Of a DNA stretch of 64,000 nt, positions 35,539 to 46,647 are shown in pieces (position 1 is the stretch's first letter; each line of letters starts with the position of its first letter). The DNA comes from Anagrus nilaparvatae (taxonomy: Eukaryota; Arthropoda; Insecta; Hymenoptera; Mymaridae), in assembly GCA_022575985.1 (NCBI GenBank), contig JAKSXM010000237.1, positions 948,501 through 1,012,500 on the forward strand, in the 5' to 3' direction. Below the pieces are notes generated by a model. That model saw only the letters and a list, made by a program, of their open reading frames with translations. It was not told the DNA's origin and did not search any database. Both the position numbers and the translations under genes were made by a program.

Positions 35539-36370
35539 ATGGAAAATTTAGATGAGTCCAACTTACTGAAAAATCAAAATGATTCAATATTTGAGATAAG
35601 TATAACTGACAGAACCCTTAATATCCCCAATGAACCTGCTAATAAAGACGAGAAAGGCCGTAAAAAGGAATGCGAATTGAATTTTGGCAAAAATTGTAAT
35701 TTATTTATCAAACATAATAAAGCTATGTTATGGCATTTTACAATGGGTCATGCATTATTGCCTTACTTAAAGAAACTCCAAAAACTTTTCCCTGAAAATA
35801 AAGACTTTAAAAACGTGAAATTTGACGAGAGAGTATTAGATTGTGAAATCTGTATGATTGCAAAAATGAACAAATTACCGTTTAAAACAATTAGATTAAG
35901 ACTGATTTAATGGGTCCAATTAGTCCAATGACTTTTCCTAAAAGATTTATGTATACTTCTGTGTTCATTGATGATTACTCTAAATTAGCCATGGCCTTTG
36001 CCATGAAAACAAAATATGAGACTGGAGTATGTTTAGACTCTTTTGTTAAAAGTACCAGAAACTTATTAAGTCGTGATGCCAAAGTTTGTTATCTTAGATC
36101 AGATCAAGGCACTGAGTTTACAGGAGGTCAAACATTAGAAATATTGAAAAATTTAGGAGCAGAATTACAACGTGACACAACTGCCCTGACACTCCTCATT
36201 ACAATGGTACTTCGGAGAGATTTAACCAAGTTATAAAAAATAAAGTTTGCTCTTACATGTATGATGCAAAAATTCCTGAAAATATGTGGGATTTAGCACT
36301 TAGTGCTGCAGTGTATGCATATAACAGAACCCCACACAAATTATGGAAATATGAATAAATACACCCCTAT
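35539..36370 (+). pseudogene. Copia integrase (zinc domain and DDE core), frameshifted
   Basis: The first frame (35539-35910) carries the GAG-pre-integrase zinc domain: LWHFTMGH (H-x4-H) and LDCEICMIAK (C-x2-C). The next frame (35910-36236) starts the core with FIDDYSK (first catalytic Asp region) and RSDQGTEF (second Asp). After a one-base shift near 36185 the third motif TSERFNQ (Glu) follows, then [11 protein letters not shown] before a stop near 36355. All three DDE residues survive, but at least three frame breaks disable it. Confidence 0.8.
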
Positions 36371-36408
36371 GTAAATTTAATGCTAAATTTAGGTCAGATT
36401 TAGGTCAA

Positions 36409-37035
36409 TTGAAGCGTTTTGGCTGCTTAGCTTATATGAAAATTCAAAGAAAAGTAGGCCCTAAATTTAGACGTATAGCTATGAGAGCTATATTAGTTGG
36501 TTATAAATCAGATGGTTTTATTTTTTTTAAACCTGAAGAGGGCAAATTTTATGGTAGCTTTCAAGCAAGATTTAGCGACAAATTAGTGTTTGGAGACATA
36601 TATAGGAAAAATAGCGTTAAGAACTGGGAAAATGCCTTTATAGATATAGTTAAAGAAAACTGGTTTATTAAAATTGATGAGGAATCTAAAGAAAATTTAG
36701 AAGAGATTTCGAAAACAGATGGAGAGAGTAAAAAGAAAAGAGGCAGACCCAAGAAAATGTGTCCAACGCATTATGTTAAAATTGATGGAGATATTTTAGA
36801 CGAAGATGAAGAAGAGAACTTAGACGATGAATCCTTGTACATTTTCTTAGCCAGAATAAACAAAGATCCAATTTCTTATATGGAAGCAATTAACTCGATA
36901 AACAAAGAAAAATGGATCAAAGCCACTGAAATTGAGCTTCAAACAATGGTTAAAAATGAAGCATGGAAGATAATATTAAGAACCATAATAGACAAGAAAG
37001 GGCTTCACGCAGATTATGTTTGTATGATAAATTAG
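36409..37035 (+). pseudogene. Copia integrase C-terminus and beginning of RT
   Basis: RFGCLAYMKI and MRAILVGYKSDGF are the post-core integrase block of copia elements. An acidic linker with KKKRGRPKK (AT-hook-like, or a nuclear signal) follows. SYMEAINSINKEKWIKA and then MVKNEAWK is the conserved start of the copia RT. The frame ends before any RT palm motif, so the polymerase is lost. Confidence 0.75.
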
Positions 37036-37799
37036 CTTTGTATTATTTTATAATTAGAAGTGTAGATTTATTAGAAATGTTTAATAATATTAGATAAGAA
37101 GAAATATTTGTTAATTACTTATAAACAAAGTGTTAAATATTTTTTTAATAAAACCTGTCTATATAAATAAACCTTTAATTAATAAAAATAACGACACAAT
37201 AATCACATAGCTATATTCATTCAAAATAAATTTTTTTATTTGGCTAGTCAATGTAATATTATCAAATAATGTACCCTAATTAATCATGTTAAAAAAAAAT
37301 AAATTATACTTCAATTTAAATAGAGAAAAGATTAGGTAAAATAAAGGGAAATGGAAAATCAAGAACTTATTAAGAAATTAAAAACGTATTAATCTAATTA
37401 GCTGAATATGTTGGAGACGTGTGTAGTTGGGATAAGGGAAAGAAGAGATAAAAGATAAGGGTTAGAGGGTAAAAGGCAGTTGTATTGTGGATTAGCTAAA
37501 TCGCTCCAAAGTTTATAATTAAATAAACGCAGCATGTATATTGCTAACATTGATTTTGATTTTGGATAATTATTTCTAAAAGCCTAACTTCCAATATAAT
37601 TTCTCTTATCATAAAATCCTTCGTGGTTCCTGAACTAGTGATTTGGAATACCATTAAACCACGTGGCGACCATGTAGTCAAGGTGTCAAGGCTTGTGGAG
37701 TTACAATTTATTTAGATATTAATTTAACAATTACTATCAAACCATAGGATATCAATTTTAACGATTTTATTGTTTAAAAAAACATTTTGGTAGCACAGG
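37036..37799. other. Region downstream of the Copia remnant and of the host gene end
   Basis: No ORF or repeat recognised. It includes the 3' flank of the minus-strand exon ending at 37800. Confidence 0.5.
37766..37771 (-). terminator. Poly(A) signal for the minus-strand gene
   Basis: AATAAA on the minus strand lies 29 nt beyond the stop codon at 37800-37802. A very short 3' UTR would follow, unless a more distal signal is used. Confidence 0.5.
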
Positions 37800-38432
37800 T
37801 TAATTTAGAACACTATCAATTTTATAAATACCTGTTAATGAGGAGTGATCAGTTGTAAGTGCTGCCATGCTAAAGTTAAAACCGCTTGTATTTGCATTAA
37901 ATAGTTTGCTTTCTGCAATAAAGCTTGGGTTATTTAATTGCTCTATGTCATTCTCATGTTCGTTGCTGCTAGCAGAAGCCGGAGGTTTATCTGAAGCAGC
38001 AGCAGCAGAATCTGAAGAGTCATCATTATTTATATTTACTCCTTGCACTGCGTGATTTCCACCTATAAGTTCAAGTGGTTCGCATTTGATGTTTTTTTCT
38101 AATAAACCATTTTCATCCGGTTGGTGATTGTTACTTGCTTCATTTTTTTCAATAAAATGGCTACTTTTTACCATTGAAAAATCTGTGGGTGTTGTTTCAT
38201 TGTTATTTAGAGGAGGTGAGAGACAACGTGATCGCTTTACATTATCTTCATGCAAATCAGGGGTATGCCTTTCGTTTCTTCGTATTTGTGCTCTTCTTAA
38301 AAGCTGCTGAACTGTCGTTGGAATTGGTGTTACTGGTGTTGGAGGAGAGTCTCTATGTGAAAAACTTTCTTCAATTAATTTTTCTTGATTTGGCAAGTGG
38401 TTCATATTCACATTTCTAGCAAGGATTCGAGC
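37800..38432 (-). CDS. Terminal coding exon of a host gene, product unknown
   Basis: On the minus strand an AG acceptor at 38434-38433 opens directly into a frame of 210 codons, starting ARILARNVNMN and ending GIYKIDSVLN before a stop. The sequence is hydrophilic and disordered-looking. Features are a TP-rich stretch (SPPTPVTPIPTT), a basic helical run (QQLLRRAQIRRNER), KRSR, a sumoylation-like IKCE, an Ala run, and a hydrophobic end. Unlike the surrounding transposon ORFs it has varied codons and a GC-richer composition. It resembles the unstructured tail of a nuclear regulator, but I cannot name the gene. Upstream exons are not recognised in the window. The tract before the acceptor is only weakly pyrimidine-rich. 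This is the best host-gene candidate here. Confidence 0.65.
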   Translation of the reverse strand, partial: ARILARNVNMNHLPNQEKLIEESFSHRDSPPTPVTPIPTTVQQLLRRAQIRRNERHTPDLHEDNVKRSRCLSPPLNNNETTPTDFSMVKSSHFIEKNEASNNHQPDENGLLEKNIKCEPLELIGGNHAVQGVNINNDDSSDSAAAASDKPPASASSNEHENDIEQLNNPSFIAESKLFNANTSGFNFSMAALTTDHSSLTGIYKIDSVLN

Positions 38433-38715
38433 CTATAAAGATTTATAACTTTCAATAAAACTTAAAATTGTTTTACAGTTAAAATTTTTCAAGAAATTAA
38501 TGTTATCCTTACATTTTCAGCCCCCCTCTAAACAAAAAATTTGCCATTTACCAAAATAGCGACAAAAACTTTTCGAAAGTTCCGTAAATATAAGTCGAAA
38601 ACATCTCAAAAATTAAGTCAGTTAAATCTTACCTAATCATATAAAAATATCGATATTTTTGTTATTTTCAAGATAATAATACGAGATAATTTAATAAAAC
38701 ATATAAACTACTTAA
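38433..38715 (-). other. Probable intron upstream of the terminal exon
   Basis: AT-rich sequence without an ORF directly 5' of the acceptor on the minus strand. Confidence 0.4.
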
Positions 38716-39144
38716 GTTAAAATTATTTTTATCTTGGTCAATAAAGAACAAAAAACGTTGTTTATTTACAATTTTATTTTATTGCAATTATGTCAAACGA
38801 CAGTTTGGGTAGTTTGATTACTACCCATTTCAAGCTATTTTATAAATTATAACATATCACAACAAAGTTATAATTTTGTCTCACCATAATATTTAATTAA
38901 AATTATGAAGTCATTTATTATTACACAAAAACTTTTAATTAATATAATAATAAAATATTTTGATATTCTAGCCATTCTTAACAAAATTATAACTTTGTTG
39001 TGATATGTTATAATTTATAAAATAGCTTGAAAAGGGTAGTAATCAAACTACCGAAACTGTCGTTTGACATAATTGCAATAAAATAAAATTGTAAATAAAC
39101 AACGTTTTTCGTTTTTTATTGACCAAGATAAAAATAATTTTAAC
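38716..39144. mobile_element. TTAA-flanked palindromic MITE
   Basis: Inverted arms of about 180 bp (GTTAAAATTATTTTTATC, TTGGTCAATAAAGAAC, TGTCAAACGACAGTTT) are bounded by TTAA on both sides (38712-38715 and 39145-39148). TTAA sites suggest piggyBac-type mobilisation, though the first bases are not the usual CCC. It probably lies in an intron of the minus-strand gene. Confidence 0.6.
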
Positions 39145-39299
39145 TTAATTTTTTAATAAAAAAAGAACGATTCAAGAAATAATTTTCATATAAACTACTA
39201 TTAAAAACTATAATCTAGTATTAAAAACTATATTTTTTTTTATTGATTATGGGTAAAATCGTTTGTTTTTAACTCAATCGTTAAAAATAAAAATGAAAT

Positions 39300-39600
39300 T
39301 AAGATGCAAAATTTTTAATAGCTTGACCTTACAAATATTTGTCTGTTTTCCAAAATGGTGGAAAAATAATTTTCTTCAACATGTTTGGGTTTTCAGGCTC
39401 AATAAAAGCGAATTTCATATGCAATATGGCAGACCCAAAAACTTTAAAATAACCTGAAAATATATTTCGTTTATAATATTTGGGTTTTCAAGCTTGATAA
39501 AATGAATTTGAAATGCAAATTTCCAATATTTGAGCTCATAATAATTTTTTTGTTTTCCAGTATGGTGGATCTCAACATTTTATAAACACCTAAAAATCAA
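39300..39600 (+). repeat. Degenerate relatives of the 129 bp foldback unit
   Basis: Imperfect units with TTTTCCAAAATGGTGGAA, GGGTTTTCAGGCTC and AATTTCATATGCAA recall the CCAAGATGGCGG / GGGGGTTTTGGAGG / AATTTTCATTTTT order of the 129 bp unit. Similar diverged units continue at 40100-40560 and 49660-50130. Confidence 0.45.
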
Positions 39601-39616
39601 TATCCTGTACATAACC

Positions 39617-40085
39617 TGTGACAATTATTTCATGAGCGCTGTTTGATAGGCTATAATCTTTGTAGGAATTAGTATTTTTTGACGAAACTTGGCATGAATC
39701 ATCAGTAGGGTTGTAAAAATGAAAGGGAAACTGCGTTTTCTAAAAAATTGCTATATATTAATTTCCGCAACTTTTTTTTTTTTAAATCAGGATTTCCTGA
39801 ATTTCCTAAGCAACCAGGGACTTCTTAAAAGCTAAGCGATCAGGATTTTCCTGGATTCTGAGCAATCACGGTTTTCCTAAAAGCTAAGCAATCAGGATTT
39901 TCCTGAACGCTAAGCAATCAAGATTTTTCTGAAGGCATAGCAATCTGGATTTCCTGAATGCTAGGAATTCAAAGACTTCCTGAAGGATAAGCAATCAGGA
40001 TTTTCCTAAACGCTAAGCAACCAGGACATTCAATTCCAACCAAAATTAAAGCCTATCAAACAGCGCTCATGAAATAATTGTCACA
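39617..40085. mobile_element. MITE with a 30 bp internal minisatellite
   Basis: TIRs of about 37 bp start TGTGACAATTATTTCATG and end with the complement finishing ATAATTGTCACA. The interior has about seven copies of a roughly 30 bp unit (GCTAAGCAATCAGGATTTTC, CTGAA) at 39780-40030. No ORF. Confidence 0.7.
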
Positions 40086-40099
40086 TAATTCAGATTTGC

Positions 40100-40560
40100 A
40101 GACAAATTTCAGAAGCAAATTTACTTATTTTAAGCCTTATCAAATTTTTTAGTTTTTTAATATGGAGGACCAAAAGAATTCAAAAATCTACGTAAATAAT
40201 TTTTCTGCATAATTTGCACCTTAAATTCATTGATATTGAGCTTGAAAACTCAAATCTTATGAAGGAAATGGATTTTAGTAGATTTTAAGAGTTTTTGGGT
40301 CTGCTATTTTGGAAAACCCAAAAATGTGGTAAATATAGAAATATTAAAAGTTCTTATTTTGTCCTTAAAAACTCAAACATTAAAAAGAATATTGATTTTT
40401 GGGTGTTTTCTCGCGTCCTTCATATTGGAAAATCGAAAATATGTTTAAGCTCAAATTATAAAAATTTGCATCTTAAATTTTTTATTGTTTCTGAAAATCA
40501 AAATTTTATGAAGGATATTGATTTTAGGGTCACATACGGGTTTTCGGGTGGCTAATCAAA
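40100..40560 (+). repeat. Degenerate foldback-like units
   Basis: Further diverged units with AATATGGAGGACCAAAAG and GGTCTGCTATTTTGGAAAAC, in both orientations. The 86-codon frame at 40295-40555 follows the repeats and has no recognised motif. Confidence 0.4.
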
Positions 40561-40729
40561 AATTTGTGAAATTTTTTAAGGAAAAATAAACATTTCATTT
40601 TTATGTTACTAAAGTTATCCCAAACAAAGGGACGTTTTGTATATTCATGCAATTTTTAATTTTTGTAAACTTTTTTTAAGTACTTTATGGATACTTAACT
40701 GTAACTTAAGTATGATAATTACTAATAGA

Positions 40730-41010
40730 GGGAAGTGTGAAATATTAATTATTCATAAAAAATCCCCGAAATTCTTGATCTAAAACCCGTAAGGGCCTAA
40801 TGGGGTAGCTCAAAGTGAGAAAATAGCAGACACTCCTTTTACGGGTTGTTTTTGCCAATGTAAGAGTGAAATATTAATATTCATAAAAAACTCCCCCAAT
40901 TTCTTGATTAGCGACCCACAAACCCAGTATGAACTTAATTTGGTCGCTCAAAATGCAAAAATAGCAAAAACACTGCTTTTATCAAATTAAGCCTTTTGTC
41001 AATCAATAAT
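40730..41010 (+). repeat. Two-copy tandem repeat, period about 129 bp
   Basis: GTGAAATATTAAT at 40737 and again at 40866, each followed by TTCATAAAAAA, CTTGAT and GCTCAAA. The two copies are well diverged. Confidence 0.6.
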
Positions 41011-41033
41011 AATGAAGAAATTTCGGCTCCCTA

Positions 41034-41437
41034 ATTGAGTACTGTTACTTACGGTGTCGCTAGCAGCCCCCTTGTAGCAATTCAAGTTTTAAAGCAATTA
41101 GCTATAGATGTAGGAAAAAATTTTCCATTAGGAGCCCTAATTACTGACTCTGAGACTTATATGGATGATAACATTTCTGCTGGTCATACCTTGATAGAAG
41201 TCTTAGCTATACAATCTGATCTGATTGAAATTGTAAAATGACTGAAATTTGTAAAAGCGGGTGTCTAGAGTTATATAAATGGATGGCGTATGATGAGTCA
41301 TTGCTGATATTTCCCCCATCTTTAAAAGCTGATTGTGACTTAGTTCAAATTATAATCCCTCTGATTTTTTTTTTTCATTTAATATAAAATTAGATACTTT
41401 TACAAAACCTTTTACCAAAAGATTTGTGGTTTCAAGT
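41034..41437 (+). pseudogene. Old BEL/Pao pol fragment, upstream half
   Basis: The frame reads TVTYGVASSPLVAIQVLKQL and later TYMDDNISAGH, the BEL/Pao RT palm with YMDD. It then shifts frame and continues ELYKWMAYDESLL. It is interrupted at 41437 by the young BEL element and resumes at 49020. It differs clearly from the young element (YVDDNFGG), so it is another BEL lineage. Decayed. Confidence 0.75.
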
Positions 41438-41973
41438 TGTTACGGCCAATGGCATAAAATTCATATTTTTTCTATATTCGCGGTAAATTAAAATCTCACG
41501 TGATACTGCAGTAATTTGATCTATCGGCCCCCGGTTTCACGGCCACTTCTCTTACGTAAAATTTCTCTCGCTTATAAAACCGTTTACTGCGCTCGACTCG
41601 CTCTCATTCTGTGGTCGGTCTTCGCGCATTCAAGTAAAATCAAAATTCAAGTTGATCACGTGCCGCCCGGCTTGGTAAATTAAATACAATTTTAGTTCAA
41701 TCAATATACAGTCCACTAAATCGATCTCTTTATTATAATAATTATTAATTCACTTATTTTATTTATTTAAATTCACCGGAGTGCAAACGTTTAGTTTAAC
41801 TGCCAAAATTGTAGTATTTTTTTTTATTAAACGATTTATTTAATAAACGCGTGTGAAGTAAAACCCCACATGCAATGTCAACATAACCGAACAGTGTTAA
41901 ACTAATAATTTTCCAAACATTTTCGACTCCCTGAATTCCCAATATTTTCCAAAATTTAAGCGAAAATATTACA
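41438..41973 (+). repeat. 5' LTR of the BEL element
   Basis: Starts TGTTACGGCCAATGG and ends GCGAAAATATTACA. It contains a TATA-like CTTATAAAAC near 41570 and AATAAA near 41852. The sequence after it, TGGTCAGTGTC, is the expected position of the primer-binding site. I do not recognise the tRNA. Confidence 0.9.
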
Positions 41974-42617
41974 TGGTCAGTGTCTCGCCGGATTCGCTAA
42001 TCATTAATTCGCAAAAAAATGTGCCGAATTAATTAGGATTGTGCGGATAAAAATCGACTTTTTATAAGTGCTTAACACGTGAATTTCTGTGAAAAATTTT
42101 TAAGTGACATATTTCAAGTGACGTTTACAAAAAAAACAGTGTTAAAAGGTGTTAATTTAATATTCACGTGCAAAAGAATTACGTTCTGTGCAAAATTCAC
42201 GTGCAAAAATTTAAGTGCTGTGTAAAAATTAAGTGCTGTAAAAAAATTTATAGCATCAAAAAAAAGGGACAAAGTGCACTACAGGACCTATTTCACTGCA
42301 TTTTCTCTCAAAAATTACCACGCGGGCGGGCCCTGTGTATCAGGAGCTCAAAAACGGCAGAAGCCGCCATTATTAATTTCAAGAAGAAGGGCGATCAGCG
42401 AGGTCCCCTCTCAGCAAAATTTCAACGTACCACCACCACAGACAGCACTCTCTCTCCCCACCAAGCCAACTACAAGTGAAGTTCAGTTACTTTCACCGCC
42501 AGTCACAGACGTGTAAATGGTTGCCGCTCTCTAGGCGCTTAAAGTTTCTACAACTTGGGTAAATTTATAAAACGGTTACAAGGTAAAAACTTTCTTTTTT
42601 ATATATACCTAAGTAAG

Positions 42618-44556
42618 ATGGATGAGCCTGAAGAGCTCTTAATAGATCAAGTTACTGATGGTAACTTGATCCTTGATTTCCTCTTAAATGCAGACTTAAA
42701 GGGAGGAGAGAGAAAATCTATAGCAATATGGAAGTCTAGAAAGGAGCTGCTAAAAGAATACTGGCAGTCCTTTCGGGAACGACACCGAAAACTTCGGCGT
42801 TATAAAGAAGAGTTAAAAGAGAGTACTTATTTTTAAAAAAATCATTTTTCAGAAGTTGAAAAACACTACATTGAGGCGCTCAGCCAACTTAGTGATGCCA
42901 TCGACAAGAATGCAGGGCCACCCTCCACCACCAGCCGGAAGGAGCTAATCATCTTTATCTCTTCCAAAGGTACCGCTGCCCACATTCGACGGCAACCAGC
43001 AAAATTGGGATACGTTCAAGGAACTATTCAAGGCCAGGGTCGCCGACGATGATGACATCCCAGCCGCATTAAAACTACAACATCTACTAAGCAGTCTTCA
43101 GGGTGACGCCGCAAGACGTTTCGGCAATCTTCAATTGACCAACGCCAATTTTCAAGTTGCCTGGGACACGCTTCTACGCCGATATGACAACAAGCGCATC
43201 AGGCTCAGCTCTCATCTAGCTCGTTTAATTTCAGCTCCTGCTGTCAACAATAAAGTCACAGGGGAGATCACACGCCTTTTAGACACCTTCGAGGAAAGCA
43301 TAAGGGCTCTTCGAGGACTTAATCAACCAGTCGACCATTGGGATGCCTGGTTTGTGCAGCTGCTCGTCTCTAAGCTCGACTGTGGCACACGCAGCGACTG
43401 GGAAAAACACCGAGAGGCTGACAACGACTTTTCGACCTATACTCAACTCACCGACTTCCTGGAGAATCGAGCCAGAACTCACGATGCAGCCAAGGCTTCT
43501 AGCGGTTCGCCACAGTCAACCAGTAAGGCTTCAAGTTCAACGAGCAACTACAAGAAGCCCAACGTCTCTGCCCACGCCACAAGCGCCAGTGCAAAGGGAT
43601 CTACATCAACCTGCTCACAGTGCAGCGGGGAATCACATCATCTGTCCAAATGTCCAAAGTTTCTTCAAATGACTGTCACTCAACGTCGCCAGCTGATGAG
43701 CAGCTTAAAGGACAACTGCTACAACTGTCTGGGATCTAGACACCGATCAGACAAGTGCAAATCAAAGTTCACTTGCCGTACCTGTGGTACTCTTCATCAC
43801 ACGCTTCTTCACGTCGACAAATCTTCAAGTCCAAGGTCTGGGACAGCACCTCAGCAGCAGTCTTCCCAGTTTCAACAGCAGCAGCCTTCTCGCTCTCAAC
43901 AGCAGCAGTCTACTCAGTCTCAACAGGAGCAGTTCTCTCAGCCTCAGCAGCAGACCACTCCTCAGCTTCAACAGCAGACCACTCCTCAGCTCCAGCAGCA
44001 GTCTTCGAACGTCACGATCAACAATGTCTGCGTCGGCGGGCGGGTGCTCATGGCCACAGCTCTAGTCGTGCTCGATTCAGGTTACAACAGAATGACCGTC
44101 AGAGCTCTCTTGGATCCAGCAGCTGATGAATCCTTCATCACCGAACATGTGGCACAGACTCTTCAGCTTAAGCGATCACCAGTCACGACCTCAGTAACGG
44201 TAGTTGGTGGAGAAACTGCAAATCCTCCAAGGGCAGAAGTTGCCGTGACAATCAAATCACTCATAGATCCTAATTTTTCATTTAATTTCTCAGCTCTTGT
44301 GTTAAAGAAATTAACTAATTATTTACCATCTGAACAGGTAAACTATCATGACTGGCCTCACATCCAAGGTCTTCAGCTGGCAGATCCGGAATTCCACAAG
44401 CCAGGACGCATCGACTGCATACTCAGTGCTGAACTCTGGGCCATTGCACAGCTAAGCGGTCTTCAAAAGGGTCCATATCCTTCACCTATTGCTCAAAACA
44501 CAGTCTTCGGATGGGTGCTGATTGGACCAGTGACCATTTGGACCATTGGAAGCTGA
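42618..44556 (+). pseudogene. BEL gag and protease region
   Basis: The N-terminus (42618-42833) reads MDEPEELLIDQVTDG and stops at TAA, after which the same frame continues to about 42950. A shift then leads to VPLPTFDGNQQNWDTFKELF, the gag core typical of BEL elements (DUF1759-like), continuing open to 44556. Knuckles are CSQCSGESHHLSKC and CYNCLGSRHRSDKC (both CX2CX4HX4C), plus CRTCGTLHH. A Gln/Ser-rich linker (43850-44010) comes next. The protease site reads RALLDPAADESFI, where D-x-G-S/T is expected after the hydrophobic pair: the Asp is kept but the following Gly is Ala. One stop and one frameshift break gag. Confidence 0.8.
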
Positions 44557-46314
44557 GTGTGAAGCTCACTTCCTGGCCACGTTTCAACGAGATACAACGG
44601 GACGGTTTGTGCTGCGACTGCCATTCAACCAGACTCCAGAACTTCCTGGCAGTCTTGAAATCGCCAATTCAAGGTTTTTCGCCTTCGAAAGACGTCTAGA
44701 GAAGGACGCTCAATTTCGACAATCCTATAACCTATTCATGCATGAATACGAGGAACTTCATCTGGAAAAGGTCCCGGACCACGAACTTCACATGGAAAAC
44801 TGCTGCTACATTCCACATCACGGTATCTTCAGAGCTGAAACTGGAAAGTTACGTGTGGTCTTCAACGCCTCTCAATCATCGAGAAATGGCAGATCACTCA
44901 ACAACTGTCTTCACCCAGGTCCAAAGCTGCAGTCAGAGCTTCTAAGCGTCTTAACTCGGTGGAGATTCTTCAGATACGTCTTCACAGTGGACATCGTAAA
45001 AATGTTCCGGCAATTCAGGATACATCCTGAAGATACTGACTGGCTACGCATCTTCTGGCGTCCTAGTGAAGCAGCCTCTTCAAACTTACAGGTTAACGAC
45101 TGTCACTTATGGTACTGCATCAGCGCCTTATCAAGCCATACGATGCCTCAAGCAGCTGGCAACTGACGAGCAACAACGCTTTCCTTTGGGCGCTTCAATT
45201 TTGCAACATCATAGCTACGTGGACGACAATTTTGGTGGTAGTCAAACATCGAGTCAACAATTCAAGCAAGGGACCAACTAACGCAGATTTTAGCTTCAGC
45301 TGGTATGCTTTTGGACAAATGGTCCGCAAATGATCCTCAAATACTTGAGGGATTAATGTCAACATCGGATGCAGAGCGCATATTCGATGAACCCATCTCT
45401 ACACTCGGACTAAAATGGAAGCCACTGCAAGATTGTTTTCAATTCAAGGTCGCCGCAAAGCCAGCTTCTACCACAGTAACAAAAAGAACAATTCTCTCAG
45501 AGATCGCATCACTATTCGATCCACTCGGATGGCTGTCGCCTATAATCATCAGGGCTAAAATTTATATTCAAGAACTTTGGATCAGACAAAAGGACTGGGA
45601 TGAACCTGTGGATGACGACCTTAAAGAAGCTTGGACCTCGTTCAAAGAACAGCTCCCAGACATCGAGAACATCTCAATACCTCGCTGGGTCTCTACGACC
45701 AAAACATCAAAATGGGAACTACACGGCTTCTCAGACGCTAGTGAACGAGCTTACGCTGCTACTTGGTAACGTATGATAAAAATACTTATCAAAGCTCTCT
45801 GATTTTAGCTAAGAAAAAAGTGGCGTCTGTCAAGAGGCTTTCAATCCCGAGACTAGAACTCTGCGGTGCGCATCTTTTAACAAGAATCATCAAGTTTACC
45901 AAAGAACTACTTCTCGATCAGCCAACAAAAGTGTTATGCTGGACGGACTCTCAGGTAGTCCTGGCTTGGCTCAAAGGTCACCCTACACGCTGGAACACCT
46001 TCGTAGGCAACAAAGTCAGCGAAATTCTCACTGGTGCTCCATATGCTGACTGGAATCACGTCGATACTCACAACAATCTAGCTGACATCGCCTTCAGGGG
46101 AGCTACGCCAAATCAACTTCAAGAGTCTACACTCTGGTGGAATGGCCCACGCTGGTTACAACAAGGTCCAGACTTCTGGCCGCGTACAGCAGTTTCAGAA
46201 ACTACTGACTGCGAGGCCAAAATCAACACAAAATTTATAACCGGTTTGTGTAACTACACAACTAACGAGCATGGATCATGTTCACTCATAACAGTAATAA
46301 ATCCAAAAACCTAA
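44546..46314 (+). pseudogene. BEL reverse transcriptase and RNase H, frameshifted
   Basis: LEAECEAHFLATFQRDTTGRF starts pol. RT blocks are LRVVFNASQSS, FTVDIVKMFRQFRI and TVTYGTASAPYQAIRCLKQL, and the catalytic SYVDDNFGG. Then come LFDPLGWLSPIIIRAKI, HGFSDASERAYAA (RNase H Asp), IPRLELCGAHLL and CWTDSQVVLAWL. The frame changes near 45080, 45280 and 45765, each by a small indel. All metal-binding residues that I can see in RT (D in VDIVKMF, YVDD) and RNase H (D in FSDAS, E in LELCGA, D in WTDSQ) are kept. The region ends where the minisatellite element is inserted. Confidence 0.85.
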
Positions 46315-46315
46315 A

Positions 46316-46646
46316 TTACAATAAATCCTGAAATATAAATTATTCTAAGTCGATAAACTTAAAGTATTCTAAGTTTTTGTTGTTATCAAGGCCTGACTCC
46401 AACTTCAAATTATTCTAAGTTCCTAAATCGAAGTTCATTTCATCCCCCCCCCAAAATCGTCAATTTTTGACCCCCCCTAAAAGCGTCAATTTTTGACCCC
46501 CCCCCCCTAAAAGCGTCAATTTTTGACCCCCCCCCCCTAAAAGCGTCAATTTTTGACCCCCCCCCCCCCCCTAAAAGCGTCAATTTTTGACCCCCCCCCC
46601 CTGCCAAGCCAAACTTTTTCAAATACCCCATCCAATGAACATGTTC
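46316..46646 (-). mobile_element. G-tract minisatellite element inserted in BEL pol
   Basis: Five C-rich units (CAATTTTTGACCCC, CCCTAAAAGCGT; 33-36 bp) lie between an AT-rich part with ATTATTCTAAGT repeats and an end reading CATGTTCCATG. In reverse complement this gives GTCAAAAATTG, TTTTAGGGGGGG and ACTTAGAATAATTTG, the same layout as 29640-30270. It separates RNase H (ending at 46314) from the integrase zinc domain (starting about 46650). Confidence 0.65.
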
Positions 46647-46647
46647 C

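Larger units (their letters stand above)
32557..37035 (+). mobile_element. Copia-type LTR retrotransposon, decayed and 3'-truncated
   Basis: Gene order gag, protease, integrase, start of RT is the Ty1/copia order. The RT palm, RNase H and 3' LTR are missing, so the copy ends shortly after the first RT segment. A 5' LTR may begin near 32557 (TGTTATAGGGAATAATTG), but without the 3' partner it cannot be proved. A solo LTR of another element sits between protease and integrase (35187-35448). Many stops and frameshifts make it inactive. Confidence 0.8.

Noticed and set aside
43343..44126. Extra Ser/Gln-rich ORFs in BEL gag
   Set aside because: Out-of-frame shadows of the CAG-rich gag linker; the knuckle-containing frame is the real one.
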